Origin: Yeosuana marina
GTDB lineage: Bacteria; Bacteroidota; Bacteroidia; Flavobacteriales; Flavobacteriaceae
Assembly: GCF_011762485.1 (NCBI RefSeq)
Contig: NZ_JAAKGI010000027.1
Location: forward strand, 135,747 to 199,746
Direction: 5' to 3'
DNA: 64,000 bases
The translations under genes were made by a program, and so were the position numbers. How positions within the stretch are numbered: the stretch's first letter is position 1; each line of letters begins with the position of its first letter. This document shows positions 8,355 to 17,347 of this stretch, piece by piece. The notes under the pieces are model-generated. The model saw only the letters and a program-made list of their open reading frames with translations, was not told the origin of the DNA and searched no databases.

Positions 8355-9749
8355 ATGAGCAAGACATTGTTTGATAAAGTATGGGATTCACATGTAGTAA
8401 GGAAAATTGATGGTGGTCCAGATGTGTTTTTTATAGACCGTCATTTTATTCATGAAGTTACCAGTCCGGTTGCATTTCTTGGATTAAAAACTAGAGGGTT
8501 AAAAGTGTTATATCCAGAGCGTACATTCGCTACTGCCGATCATAATACACCAACTATCAATCAACATTTACCGGTTGAAGATCCATTATCTGCTAATCAA
8601 TTAAAAGCCTTAGAAGATAATTCTAACGAATACGGCATTAGTCACTGGGGATTAGGTCATCAAAAAAATGGTATTGTTCATGTTGTTGGTCCAGAAAACG
8701 GAATTACTTTTCCTGGAGCAACTATTGTTTGTGGAGATTCTCACACCTCGACACATGGTGCTTTTGGAGCCATTGCTTTTGGTATTGGGACTTCAGAAGT
8801 TGAAATGGTATTGTCTACACAGTGTATCATGCAACCAAAACCTAAAAAAATGCGCATTAATGTAAATGGGCAATTAGGAAAAGGGGTAACGCCAAAGGAT
8901 GTTGCGTTATATATTATTTCACAATTATCAACCTCTGGAGCTACTGGTTATTTTGTAGAATATGCAGGTGATGTATTTGAAAATATGACTATGGAAGGTC
9001 GTATGACCGTTTGTAACCTTTCTATTGAAATGGGAGCACGTGGCGGAATGATTGCGCCAGACGACACTACTTTTGCGTATTTAAAAGATAAGCCGTTATC
9101 GCCAAAAGGAGAGGCTTGGGATGAAGCTGTTGCACAATGGAAAACTTTAAAAACAGATGCTGATGCGACGTTTGATAAAGAACTAACATTTAACGCCAGC
9201 GATATAGAACCTATGATTACCTACGGAACGAATCCGGGAATGGGAATGGGTATTTCTAAAAACATACCAAATGCAGAAGCTGTTGAAGGCGGTGTTGCAA
9301 CCTATAAAAAATCGTTAGATTATATGGGTTACGAAGAAAACGACGCCATGATTGGCAAAAAGATTGACTATGTATTCTTAGGAAGTTGTACCAACGGTAG
9401 AATTGAAGATTTTCGCGCTTTTGCATCGATTGTTAAAGGTAGAAAAAAGGCAGATCACGTTACGGCTTGGTTAGTTCCTGGTTCTCACGAAGTTGAGGCA
9501 TTGATAAAAGAAGAAGGTATTTTAGATATTATTACAGAAGCTGGATTTGTTTTAAGACAACCTGGTTGTTCGGCGTGTTTAGCAATGAATGATGACAAAG
9601 TGCCTGCTGGAAAATATGCAGTGAGCACATCTAATAGAAATTTTGAAGGGCGTCAAGGTCCTGGTTCAAGAACGTTATTGGCGAGTCCGTTAGTTGCTGC
9701 TGCTGCTGCGGTAACAGGCGTTGTAACCGACCCGAGAGATTTACTATAA
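8355..9749 (+). CDS. leuC: 3-isopropylmalate dehydratase large subunit LeuC
   Basis: LeuC is the iron-sulfur subunit of isopropylmalate isomerase, which converts 2- to 3-isopropylmalate in leucine synthesis. The aconitase-family motifs are clear: [20 protein letters not shown] near residue 132, LGSCTNGR (first cluster Cys) and [10 protein letters not shown] (the other two cluster Cys). [20 protein letters not shown] precedes the C-terminus. Length 464 is normal. It needs LeuD at 9854. The gap to leuD holds a hairpin repeat. Confidence 0.97.
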   Translation: MSKTLFDKVWDSHVVRKIDGGPDVFFIDRHFIHEVTSPVAFLGLKTRGLKVLYPERTFATADHNTPTINQHLPVEDPLSANQLKALEDNSNEYGISHWGLGHQKNGIVHVVGPENGITFPGATIVCGDSHTSTHGAFGAIAFGIGTSEVEMVLSTQCIMQPKPKKMRINVNGQLGKGVTPKDVALYIISQLSTSGATGYFVEYAGDVFENMTMEGRMTVCNLSIEMGARGGMIAPDDTTFAYLKDKPLSPKGEAWDEAVAQWKTLKTDADATFDKELTFNASDIEPMITYGTNPGMGMGISKNIPNAEAVEGGVATYKKSLDYMGYEENDAMIGKKIDYVFLGSCTNGRIEDFRAFASIVKGRKKADHVTAWLVPGSHEVEALIKEEGILDIITEAGFVLRQPGCSACLAMNDDKVPAGKYAVSTSNRNFEGRQGPGSRTLLASPLVAAAAAVTGVVTDPRDLL

Positions 9750-9752
9750 AAA

Positions 9753-9786
9753 TAGCTAATAGCTTTTAGCTGTTTGCTATTAGCTA
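9753..9786. repeat. Hairpin repeat between leuC and leuD
   Basis: TAGCTAATAGC (9753-9763) pairs perfectly with GCTATTAGCTA (9776-9786). The following 60 nt carry diverged copies of the same words (GCCAAAGGCGAATGGCTAGTGGC and AAAGCTAAAA). The hairpin lacks a T-tract, and leuD follows. It belongs to the same TTAGC-type repeat family as 1-46 and 639-690. Confidence 0.55.
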
Positions 9787-9853
9787 AAAAAATGACTAAT
9801 TAATAAAAATTGCCAAAGGCGAATGGCTAGTGGCAAAAGCTAAAAAATAAAAT

Positions 9854-10450
9854 ATGGCTTACGATAAATTCAACATATTAACAAGTACCGCGGTTCCATT
9901 ACCATTAGAGAATGTAGATACCGATCAAATTATACCAGCACGTTTCTTAAAAGCAACGAAGCGTGAGGGCTTTGGAGATAACTTATTTAGAGACTGGAGA
10001 TATAATAACGATAACAGTCCAAAAGAAAGTTTTGTACTAAATAATCCTATTTATTCGGGAAAAATTTTAGTTGGTGGTAAGAACTTTGGTTCTGGTTCAT
10101 CAAGAGAACACGCAGCTTGGGCGATTTACGATTATGGTTTCCGATGCGTAGTGTCTAGTTTCTTTGCAGATATTTTTAGAAATAACTGTTTGAATATTGG
10201 TGTTTTACCTGTTCAAGTAAGTGCCGAATTTTCAGAACAAATTTTTAACGCGATTTACGAAGATCCTAATACAGAAATCGAGGTAAATCTTCCTGAACAA
10301 ACGATTACTATAAAAGCAACAGGTGCTCAGGAATCCTTTGAAATCAACAGTTACAAAAAAGACAATATGCTTAATGGCTTTGATGATATTGACTATCTTC
10401 AAAGTATGAAAGGAGACATAGAAACATTTGCTAACGGTTTGCTACTTTAA
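9854..10450 (+). CDS. leuD: 3-isopropylmalate dehydratase small subunit LeuD
   Basis: LeuD is the swivel domain of isopropylmalate isomerase and partner of LeuC. The family motifs [13 protein letters not shown] near residue 22, the substrate-specificity loop region and [16 protein letters not shown] are visible. Length 198 is normal. Its TAA stop abuts the ATG of the next gene without a gap (10450/10451), so translation is probably coupled. Confidence 0.97.
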   Translation: MAYDKFNILTSTAVPLPLENVDTDQIIPARFLKATKREGFGDNLFRDWRYNNDNSPKESFVLNNPIYSGKILVGGKNFGSGSSREHAAWAIYDYGFRCVVSSFFADIFRNNCLNIGVLPVQVSAEFSEQIFNAIYEDPNTEIEVNLPEQTITIKATGAQESFEINSYKKDNMLNGFDDIDYLQSMKGDIETFANGLLL

Positions 10451-11971
10451 ATGACTGCGAAACGAATTGAAATAATGGATACGACATTGCGCGATGGTGA
10501 GCAAACCTCGGGCGTGTCGTTTTCTTCTTCTGAAAAATTAACCATAGCGAAACTTCTTCTTGAAGAATTAAAGGTTGATCGTATTGAGATTGCATCGGCA
10601 AGAGTGTCTGAAGGGGAGTTTCAAGCGGTTAAAAACGTTACCGAATGGGCTGGTAAAAACGGTTATATTGATGCTGTTGAAGTCCTAACTTTTGTTGATA
10701 ATGGTGTATCAATTGATTGGATGATTGAAGCGGGTGCTAAGGTTCAAAACCTTTTAACTAAAGGCTCATTAAATCATTTAACGCATCAGCTTAAAAAGAC
10801 TCCTAGTCAACACTTTAAAGAAATATTAGAAGTTGTTTCACTCGCGGCTTCAAAAGGAATTGAAACCAATATTTATTTAGAAGATTGGAGTAATGGGATG
10901 CGTAATTCTAAAGACTATGTTTTTGAGTTTTTAGAATTTTTGGCAACACAACCTTTAAAGCGAATCATGTTACCCGATACCTTGGGCGTTTTAACACCGC
11001 GCGAATCGTACTTATTCATTAAAGAAATTAAAGATAAGTACCCGAATTTACATTTTGATTTTCATGCACACAACGATTACGATTTAGGCGTTGCTAATGC
11101 TATTGAAGGGTTAAGAGCAGGTGCCGATGGTTTACATCTAACCGTTAACGGCATGGGTGAACGTGCAGGAAATGCGCCTATGTCAAGTACCATCGCCGTT
11201 ATAAATGACTTTTTACCAAACTTAAAAATTGGTGTAAATGAAAAAGTGTTGTACACGGTTAGTAAATTAGTTGAAACCTTTTCGGGTGTTATGATTCCGG
11301 CAAATAAACCGGTTGTTGGTGCTAATGTGTTTACACAAACTGCTGGAATTCACGCTGATGGCGATAACAAAAACAATCTCTATTTTAGTGAATTAATGCC
11401 AGAGCGTTTTGGAAGAACACGTAAATACGCCTTAGGAAAAGCCTCTGGAAAAGCAAATATTCAAAAGAATTTACAGGAATTAGGGCTTCAGCTTAACGAT
11501 GACGATATTAAGAAAGTTACTCAGCGAATTATAGAATTAGGTGATAAAAAGCAAGTTGTTACTAAAGAAGACTTACCGTATATTATTTCAGATGTTTTAG
11601 ATTATACCTACGAAGAAAAAGTAAAAGTCGAATCGTATGTATTAACACATTCCAAAGGTTTAAGACCATCAACTACGGTTTCTATTACTATTAACGGAAA
11701 AACGTTTGAAGAGAATGCACAAGGAGATGGACAATTTGATGCGTTTATGAATGCCATAAGAACGATATTTAAAAAAGTACATTTGATTTTACCAGATTTG
11801 ATTGATTATGCGGTTAGAATTCCACCAGGAAGTCATTCTGACGCTTTGTGTGAAACCATTATTACTTGGAAAAGCCCAGAAAAAGAGTTTAAAACACGTG
11901 GTTTAGATTCCGATCAAACGGTTTCGGCGATTAAGGCCACTGAGAAAATGCTGAATATTATTATTAGCTAA
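10451..11971 (+). CDS. 2-isopropylmalate synthase family protein (LeuA type, possible citramalate synthase)
   Basis: This 506-residue enzyme condenses acetyl-CoA with a 2-oxo acid. It opens with IMDTTLRDGEQTSG, which carries the metal and substrate residues. FDFHAHNDYDLGVANA holds the His-x-His metal site, and LTVNGMGERAGNAP follows. The last 130 residues form a LeuA dimer (leucine-sensing) regulatory domain. Its place between leuD and leuB argues for isopropylmalate synthase. However, this length class and the HAHNDYDLG variant are also found in citramalate synthases, so substrate is uncertain. It starts directly at the leuD stop. A 235-nt gap with a structured repeat separates it from leuB. 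Confidence 0.88.
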   Translation: MTAKRIEIMDTTLRDGEQTSGVSFSSSEKLTIAKLLLEELKVDRIEIASARVSEGEFQAVKNVTEWAGKNGYIDAVEVLTFVDNGVSIDWMIEAGAKVQNLLTKGSLNHLTHQLKKTPSQHFKEILEVVSLAASKGIETNIYLEDWSNGMRNSKDYVFEFLEFLATQPLKRIMLPDTLGVLTPRESYLFIKEIKDKYPNLHFDFHAHNDYDLGVANAIEGLRAGADGLHLTVNGMGERAGNAPMSSTIAVINDFLPNLKIGVNEKVLYTVSKLVETFSGVMIPANKPVVGANVFTQTAGIHADGDNKNNLYFSELMPERFGRTRKYALGKASGKANIQKNLQELGLQLNDDDIKKVTQRIIELGDKKQVVTKEDLPYIISDVLDYTYEEKVKVESYVLTHSKGLRPSTTVSITINGKTFEENAQGDGQFDAFMNAIRTIFKKVHLILPDLIDYAVRIPPGSHSDALCETIITWKSPEKEFKTRGLDSDQTVSAIKATEKMLNIIIS

Positions 11972-11988
11972 ATGTTAGTAGTTTATGT

Positions 11989-12162
11989 GCGTTAGGGATT
12001 ACAGCGGCATCCTTTTTAAAACATTATGTATAAATGTCATTACGAGGAGGTACAACTACGTTATCTCTTTAAATTTAAGAGAAAACGACAACGTATACCA
12101 CTAGTTTTGAAATAGCGTTTTAAAAAGATATAGCAGAAAGCTGACCCTTTTTAGGGGAACGC
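11989..12162. repeat. Structured intergenic element, possibly a flavo-1-type RNA motif, with a nested repeat
   Basis: GCGTT (11989-11993) pairs with AACGC (12158-12162). ATCCTTTTTAAAA (12009-12021) pairs with TTTTAAAAAGAT (12118-12129) except for one bulged C. Near the 3' end two small hairpins are visible: AGCagaAAGCT-like at 12131-12142 and CCCtttttaGGG at 12145-12156. The wording (CAGCGGCATCCTTTTT ... GATATAGC.GAAAGC ... GGGGAACGCC) is, from memory, a common flavobacterial intergenic element and may be the published flavo-1 motif. I could not check that. Its loop carries a diverged GTCATTACGAGG repeat. Confidence 0.5.
12036..12066. repeat. Diverged copy of the GTCATTACGAGG dispersed repeat
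   Basis: GTCATTACGAGGAGG at 12036-12050 is identical to the copy at 2257-2271. The following CAACTACGTTATCTC is a mutated form of CGACGAAGTAATCTT. It lies inside the loop of the structured element 11989-12162. Confidence 0.6.
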
Positions 12163-12206
12163 CTAAATTATAAAATAAATAAAATTAAAGTTTAAAAATA
12201 GATAGA

Positions 12207-13265
12207 ATGAAATTTAATATTGCCCTTTTAGCAGGAGATGGAATTGGTCCTGAAGTGATCGATCAAGCAGTAAAAGTTAGTGACGCGGTTGCTAAGAAAT
12301 TCGGACATGAAATTACTTGGAAACCAGCTTTAACAGGTGCCGCAGCTATTGATGCTGTTGGAGAACCTTATCCAGATAGTACACATGATATTTGTGTGGC
12401 ATCGGATGCTGTTTTATTTGGTGCTATTGGGCATCCTAAATACGATAACGACCCGTCTGCCAAGGTAAGACCAGAGCAAGGCTTATTAAAAATGCGTAAA
12501 AAATTAGGCTTATTTGCGAATGTGAGACCAACGTTTACGTTTCCTTCGTTAATAGATAAATCGCCTTTAAAAAGAGAACGTATTGAAGGCACCGATTTGG
12601 TGTTTTTACGCGAATTAACAGGTGGTATTTACTTTGGTGAAAAGGGTAGAAGAGATGGCGGTGAAACGGCTTTTGATAATTGTGTTTACACAAGAGCAGA
12701 AGTACAACGTTTAGCAAAAAAAGGCTTTGAATTGGCAATGACGCGTACTAAAAAACTGTGTTGTGTGGATAAAGCCAATGTGTTAGAAACATCACGTTTA
12801 TGGAGAGAAACGGTTCAGGCAATGGAAAAAGATTATCCGGAAGTGACTGTAAGTTATGAGTTTGTTGATGCCGTAGCGATGCGTCTAGTACAATGGCCAA
12901 ATAGTTACGATGTGTTAATTACTGAAAATTTATTCGGAGATATTTTAACTGATGAAGCTTCTGTTATTTCAGGGTCTATGGGATTAATGCCATCGGCATC
13001 TATGGGTACTGATATTGCATTATTCGAGCCTATTCACGGGTCGTATCCTCAGGCAACAGGTAAAAACATAGCGAACCCTATGGCAACGATTTTATCGGCT
13101 GCTATGATGTTTGAAACAGCGTTTAACTTACCAGAAGAAGGTAAGGCGATTAGAGATGCTGTTAATAAAGCACTGGCTGAAGGTATTGTTACCGAGGATT
13201 TAGCTGATGGTGGAAAAGCTTACGGCACAAAGGAAGTGGGGGACTGGTTAGCTGCAAATATCTAG
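12207..13265 (+). CDS. leuB: 3-isopropylmalate dehydrogenase LeuB
   Basis: LeuB oxidises and decarboxylates 3-isopropylmalate with NAD+. The N-terminal LLAGDGIGPEVI motif, FANVRPTF, the LRELTGGIYFGE substrate loop, the metal-binding DILTDEASVI near 248 and FEPIHGSYP are all present. The length of 352 fits. It is the last leu gene; the stop is followed by a terminator hairpin at 13291-13327. Confidence 0.97.
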   Translation: MKFNIALLAGDGIGPEVIDQAVKVSDAVAKKFGHEITWKPALTGAAAIDAVGEPYPDSTHDICVASDAVLFGAIGHPKYDNDPSAKVRPEQGLLKMRKKLGLFANVRPTFTFPSLIDKSPLKRERIEGTDLVFLRELTGGIYFGEKGRRDGGETAFDNCVYTRAEVQRLAKKGFELAMTRTKKLCCVDKANVLETSRLWRETVQAMEKDYPEVTVSYEFVDAVAMRLVQWPNSYDVLITENLFGDILTDEASVISGSMGLMPSASMGTDIALFEPIHGSYPQATGKNIANPMATILSAAMMFETAFNLPEEGKAIRDAVNKALAEGIVTEDLADGGKAYGTKEVGDWLAANI

Positions 13266-13290
13266 AAATTAATATTTTATCATATATTTT

Positions 13291-13327
13291 AAAATGGATT
13301 CATTACTTTTAGTTTTGAATCCATTTT
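13291..13327 (+). terminator. Intrinsic terminator of the leu operon
   Basis: AAAATGGATTC (13291-13301) pairs perfectly with GAATCCATTTT (13317-13327), followed by further Ts to 13329. It lies 25 nt after leuB. The ATG inside its left arm (13294) is in frame with the next gene but is part of the stem, not a credible start. Confidence 0.85.
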
Positions 13328-13341
13328 TTATTCCAACCAAT

Positions 13342-14907
13342 ATGAAAAAGTATTCTTTTTTAAGTGTAGTAGGTTTTCTATATGTCAATTTTTATGCGCA
13401 GTCACAGAATATAGGCGATTTCACTTCCGTAGAACCCTTGGGGCAATCTGACCAATTTGTATTACCATCATCACACACCTTTCAAAAGATAGCAGAAACA
13501 GGCGATGCACTAACAGTTGGTTCTGGAACACTTCCTCGAAATCCAGATTTTACGGGTTTTGTGCCTATAGCTGGCAGTAGTACAAATGGGTATTTAAGTT
13601 TAAATCATGAAATAGCTCCTGGCGCAGTTACAATTTTTGATATTAATTTGAATGCTACAACGAAACTTTGGGAAACGACAGCATCAGAAGCTATTGATTT
13701 TTCATCGGTTTTTGTAACTGGCGCCAATTGTTCAGGGACAGTAACTCTTTGGGGAACCGTAATATCATCTGAAGAATTTGCAGTTACATGGGATTACAAT
13801 TCAGATGGTTATAATGATACTGGTTGGAATGTGGAAATAAATCCAGTTACTAAATCTGTTATTGGTAAGCATTGGGCTATGGGGAACTTTCAGCATGAAA
13901 ATGTATCCATTCATTCGAATGAAAGAACGGTGTATCAAGGAGCAGACTCTAATCCTGGCTATCTTTATAAATATGTCGCCAATGCAGCACAAGACTTAAG
14001 TTCAGGTTTGTTATATGTGTATAAGGGCTCTAAAAATGGCTCAGGGGATTGGATTCTATTGAATAATGCCACTCAAACTGATCAAAATACAACCATATCT
14101 CAAAGTGCGGCATTGGGAGCAACTGAATTTGCTGGGATTGAAGATGTAGAGATTGGACCTGATGGCATGGTATATTTTGCAGTTAAAAGTGAAAATCAAG
14201 TCTATCGTTTTCAAGATTCTGATGCTATTAGCGGTACCACAGTACCCACTATGGAAACCTATGTTGGTAATATGAATTATACGATTGATTATGGCTCTGG
14301 ATCGTCATCTGTTCCTTGGAGTTACGGTAATGATAACCTAGCCTTTGACGGTGATGGTAATTTATGGGTATTTCAAGATGGGGATTTAAAAAACGGGGAT
14401 CATAACTATATTTGGGTTGTTAAAAGTGGACATACACAAGTAAATCCTAAAGTAGAGATATTTGCTATTACACCAACAGGATCTGAACCTACAGGGATTA
14501 CCTTTACTCCAGACTATAAGTACTTATTCATGTCTGTTCAACATCCTGATTCAGGAAATATAGCAAATCAAACAGATGCGGCAGGTAATACGATTAGTTT
14601 TTCAAAGGGTACCACACTAGTAATAGCTCTAAAAGGAAATTTAGGAACCACTTTATCAGCTTTAAATAACATCAAAAATGTAGATAAAATTGAGGTCTAC
14701 CCAAATCCAACCGATGCTTTTAATTCTGTTATGATTAAAGGGAATCATATTGAAACTATTAAACTATTTTCAACTTCAGGGAAACTCTTAGAAGAAAAAC
14801 AATATCCCGGTATTCAAGAAGTTAAATTGAATTTAAATGATTATCAATCAGGATTTTATTTGATGAACATTAATAATGAAGTTATTAAAAAACTTATTAT
14901 TAAATAA
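13342..14907 (+). CDS. Secreted DUF839/PhoX-like protein with type IX sorting domain
   Basis: I place the start at ATG 13342, where a signal peptide begins (MKKYSFLSVVGFLYVNFYAQ); the in-frame ATG at 13294 lies in the leu terminator. The 521-residue product shows PhoX/DUF839 features: a Cys in GANCSGTVTLWGT followed by SSEE, the FQHENVSIH block, IEDVEIGPDG and NLAFDGDGNLWVFQDGD. PhoX proteins are calcium/iron alkaline phosphatases or phosphotriesterases. Whether this one is active is not shown. The last 75 residues (IEVYPNP ... LFSTSGKLLEEKQ ... GFYLMNI) form a T9SS type A sorting domain, so it is exported and surface anchored or released. It ends 10 nt from the convergent mscS gene. Confidence 0.85.
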   Translation: MKKYSFLSVVGFLYVNFYAQSQNIGDFTSVEPLGQSDQFVLPSSHTFQKIAETGDALTVGSGTLPRNPDFTGFVPIAGSSTNGYLSLNHEIAPGAVTIFDINLNATTKLWETTASEAIDFSSVFVTGANCSGTVTLWGTVISSEEFAVTWDYNSDGYNDTGWNVEINPVTKSVIGKHWAMGNFQHENVSIHSNERTVYQGADSNPGYLYKYVANAAQDLSSGLLYVYKGSKNGSGDWILLNNATQTDQNTTISQSAALGATEFAGIEDVEIGPDGMVYFAVKSENQVYRFQDSDAISGTTVPTMETYVGNMNYTIDYGSGSSSVPWSYGNDNLAFDGDGNLWVFQDGDLKNGDHNYIWVVKSGHTQVNPKVEIFAITPTGSEPTGITFTPDYKYLFMSVQHPDSGNIANQTDAAGNTISFSKGTTLVIALKGNLGTTLSALNNIKNVDKIEVYPNPTDAFNSVMIKGNHIETIKLFSTSGKLLEEKQYPGIQEVKLNLNDYQSGFYLMNINNEVIKKLIIK

Positions 14908-14917
14908 TCAATTTTTA

Positions 14918-16174
14918 TTATTTAATGTCTTTAGAAGCAAAACTAGACCCTGTCGGCAGTTCAAAAATTTCTAAACTAAAATAGGGTACGGCTGCAATTA
15001 AATGATCAAAAATATCAGCCATAATATATTCATAATTTTCCCAACGTTTATCGCTGCTGAAAGCATAAATTTCTAAAGGAATACCTTGTGTAGTCGGTGC
15101 TAATTGCCTCACCATAATCATCATATCTTTATTGATGGCCGAATGTTGCTCCAAATAGGTTTGGATATATTTTCTAAACACACCAATATTGGTTAGATTT
15201 CTTCCGTTTAATGCCAATTCTTTATTGATATTGTTATTTGTATTATAAGTCTCGATATCACTTTGGCGTCTCTCTAAATACGCACTTATAAGATGTATTT
15301 TTTTAAGCGCATCTACTTCACTTTTAGACAGATATTTAATGCTATCAAACTTAATGTTTAAGGATCGTTTTATACGGCGGCCATCAGAATTTATCATTCC
15401 TCTCCAGTTCTTAAACGAATCAGAGATTAATGCATACGTTGGGATGGTGGTAATGGTTTTATCCCAGTTTTGAACTTTAACCGTTGCTAAATTAATTTCG
15501 ATAACATCACCATCGGCACCATATTTTTCAAACGTAATCCAGTCGCCAATATGTACCATATTATTTATAGACACTTGAATACTGGCTACAAAACCTAAAA
15601 TGGTATCTTTAAAAATTAATATGATTACCGCAGAGGCAGCTCCTAAACCAGTTATAAAATTTATAAAAGCAATTCCTGATATAATAGCAATAGCTGAAAA
15701 TATACCGAAAACCCAAGCAAAAATCATAAACACCTGAATATAGCTGTCTATGGGTTTATCCTTAAACCTATGTAAGGTTTTTAGATAATCTTTTAAAGCA
15801 TTTAAAACACTTCTGACAATCCATAGTGATAATAGAATAGCAAAAACTTCCAATCCTTTCTCAACGAAATTTTCAGTATCTGGAAAATCATAAAGAACAA
15901 CGGGCATGAATTTAATCATGATTAGAAACGGAATAACATGTGCTATGTTACGAGGAACTTTATTAGAGACCAATAAATCATCAAAATTCGTTTTTGTTTT
16001 TGATGCGAATCGTGAAAAAACCTGAATTAATATTTTTTTAATAATGAAATCAATAATCAAAACAAACAAACATAATGCTAGTGCTAATGCAATCATATTG
16101 ATATACTTAGCGGTATTTTCAGTAACACCAACAGACACTAAATAATTATAAAGTAAATGTTTTAAGTTATTCAT
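14918..16174 (-). CDS. MscS-family mechanosensitive channel (YbdG-like)
   Basis: This 418-residue inner membrane protein has about five membrane segments in its first 190 residues. The pore-lining helix and MscS domain follow (GLGAASAVIILIFKDTILGF, then NNMVHIGDWITFEKYGADGDVIEIN). The later GRRIKRSLNIK stretch and C-terminal cytoplasmic domain are typical of YbdG-like channels. It protects against osmotic downshock. It lies 2 nt after the DUF3817 gene and is surely co-transcribed with it. Confidence 0.9.
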   Translation of the reverse strand: MNNLKHLLYNYLVSVGVTENTAKYINMIALALALCLFVLIIDFIIKKILIQVFSRFASKTKTNFDDLLVSNKVPRNIAHVIPFLIMIKFMPVVLYDFPDTENFVEKGLEVFAILLSLWIVRSVLNALKDYLKTLHRFKDKPIDSYIQVFMIFAWVFGIFSAIAIISGIAFINFITGLGAASAVIILIFKDTILGFVASIQVSINNMVHIGDWITFEKYGADGDVIEINLATVKVQNWDKTITTIPTYALISDSFKNWRGMINSDGRRIKRSLNIKFDSIKYLSKSEVDALKKIHLISAYLERRQSDIETYNTNNNINKELALNGRNLTNIGVFRKYIQTYLEQHSAINKDMMIMVRQLAPTTQGIPLEIYAFSSDKRWENYEYIMADIFDHLIAAVPYFSLEIFELPTGSSFASKDIK

Positions 16175-16176
16175 TT

Positions 16177-16467
16177 TTATTTGCTATTCTTTAAATATTT
16201 TCTATCAACATAAAAGGTTCCAAAAGGAATAATGGAAGCCACCAAAACAGAGGTAAATTGCAATTTATTCCAGTTCGTTTCATTTCTAAACATAAATGCT
16301 AAAATAAGATACCCAATAAACAGCAATCCATGTGGCATTCCTAACAGCTTTACATATGTAGGATCTTCTGCCAAGTATTTTATAGGAGTTGCTATAAACA
16401 ATAATAAAATATAAGAAATACCTTCTAAAAGAGCAACTAGTCTAAAAATATTTAAAAATGTAACCAT
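16177..16467 (-). CDS. DUF3817 small membrane protein
   Basis: This 96-residue protein has three membrane segments. The family signature FRLVALLEGISYILLL is at the N-terminus, followed by MPHGLLFIGYLI and SIIPFGTFYVDRK. DUF3817 function is unknown. It starts the operon with the MscS gene; the stop is 2 nt before the mscS ATG. A perfect -7 element (16484-16491) precedes it. Confidence 0.85.
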   Translation of the reverse strand: MVTFLNIFRLVALLEGISYILLLFIATPIKYLAEDPTYVKLLGMPHGLLFIGYLILAFMFRNETNWNKLQFTSVLVASIIPFGTFYVDRKYLKNSK

Positions 16468-16483
16468 TAATTGTAATTTTTTT

Positions 16484-16491
16484 CAAAGGTA
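16484..16491 (-). promoter_or_regulatory. -7 element TACCTTTG of the DUF3817-mscS operon
   Basis: Read on the minus strand, TACCTTTG fits TAnnTTTG exactly, 16 nt upstream of the DUF3817 ATG. This gives a very short leader. Confidence 0.5.
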
Positions 16492-16525
16492 CTATTTAGA
16501 TAAACAAAAACTTAATTGAAATGCA

Positions 16526-17137
16526 TTAAAACACATGAAAAATTACAAGTCCGTAAAGAAGAAATCTCAATAATCGTAAGGAACCATAACCTATTACGCT
16601 TTTAAAAGGAAATTCAATAATCCCTGCAGCCATACAAGAAATTGAGAAGGGTAGTGGTAATAGCGCACCTACTAAAATTAAAAAACCACCCCATTTTTTA
16701 GAGTTTTTTAACTGTTTTGTCATTTTTTGTTCTAAATAGTTGTGAATAGATGGAATTTTAGTGATTCCAACACCAATCCAATACGAACAAAGACCTCCAA
16801 AATATGACAACACAGCTAATATGCCTAGATACAACCATGGCTGATTTAATTTACCAGACCAAGCAATAAATATTTCGGGAGGAATAAGCCCTAATAAAGT
16901 TTCTGAAACATAGAAAAAAATTAAGACACCAGATACAGGAAGAATTTCAGTAATATGAACAAGAGCCTCATTTATATTAAAAAACTTATTTAATACAAAT
17001 ATGGCAATAACAATAGATATGATATATGGCAGAGCTTTCTTTATGGCTTGCCAAACAAACTCATAAAAGCCTGTGTACGTATAATATTGGTGTAATAAAT
17101 GTAGGCGCGATTTAGTCGCCTTTGGTTTTTCTTTCAT
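16526..17137 (-). CDS. DedA/VTT-domain inner membrane protein
   Basis: This 203-residue membrane protein resembles the SNARE-associated/DedA (VTT) family. It has about five segments, the VSETLLGLIPPEIFIAWSG re-entrant-type region near 80, the YFGGLCSYWIGVGITK segment near 115 and the GALLPLPFSISCMAAGI loop with Pro near 165. Family members are thought to act in undecaprenyl or phospholipid carrier recycling; that role is inferred here. It is a single gene. A TATATTTG -7 element lies at 17164-17171 on the minus strand. Confidence 0.72.
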   Translation of the reverse strand: MKEKPKATKSRLHLLHQYYTYTGFYEFVWQAIKKALPYIISIVIAIFVLNKFFNINEALVHITEILPVSGVLIFFYVSETLLGLIPPEIFIAWSGKLNQPWLYLGILAVLSYFGGLCSYWIGVGITKIPSIHNYLEQKMTKQLKNSKKWGGFLILVGALLPLPFSISCMAAGIIEFPFKSVIGYGSLRLLRFLLYGLVIFHVF

Positions 17138-17163
17138 TCTTTAGCAATTCTTTTTCAAGCACA

Positions 17164-17171
17164 CAAATATA
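17164..17171 (-). promoter_or_regulatory. -7 element TATATTTG of the DedA-like gene
   Basis: On the minus strand TATATTTG fits the TAnnTTTG consensus, 26 nt upstream of the ATG at 17137. No well-spaced TTG was found. Confidence 0.45.
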
Positions 17172-17347
17172 AGGTTCTCAATTGATCTAAAATTATTTAT
17201 CAAAAGTTTAAGAGACCTTTAACATGTATAATGAAATAAGCAACGTTATATAACTACACATTTTTTAGAAGTTTTTAGCTGACTTAAATCATTTTTTTTT
17301 TAATTTAAACGAGTTAGTTTTATTTTCATAATAATTAATCCAAAAGC

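Noticed and set aside
12368..12738. Two minus-strand frames in leuB
   Set aside because: Shadow frames of a canonical leuB with all motifs.
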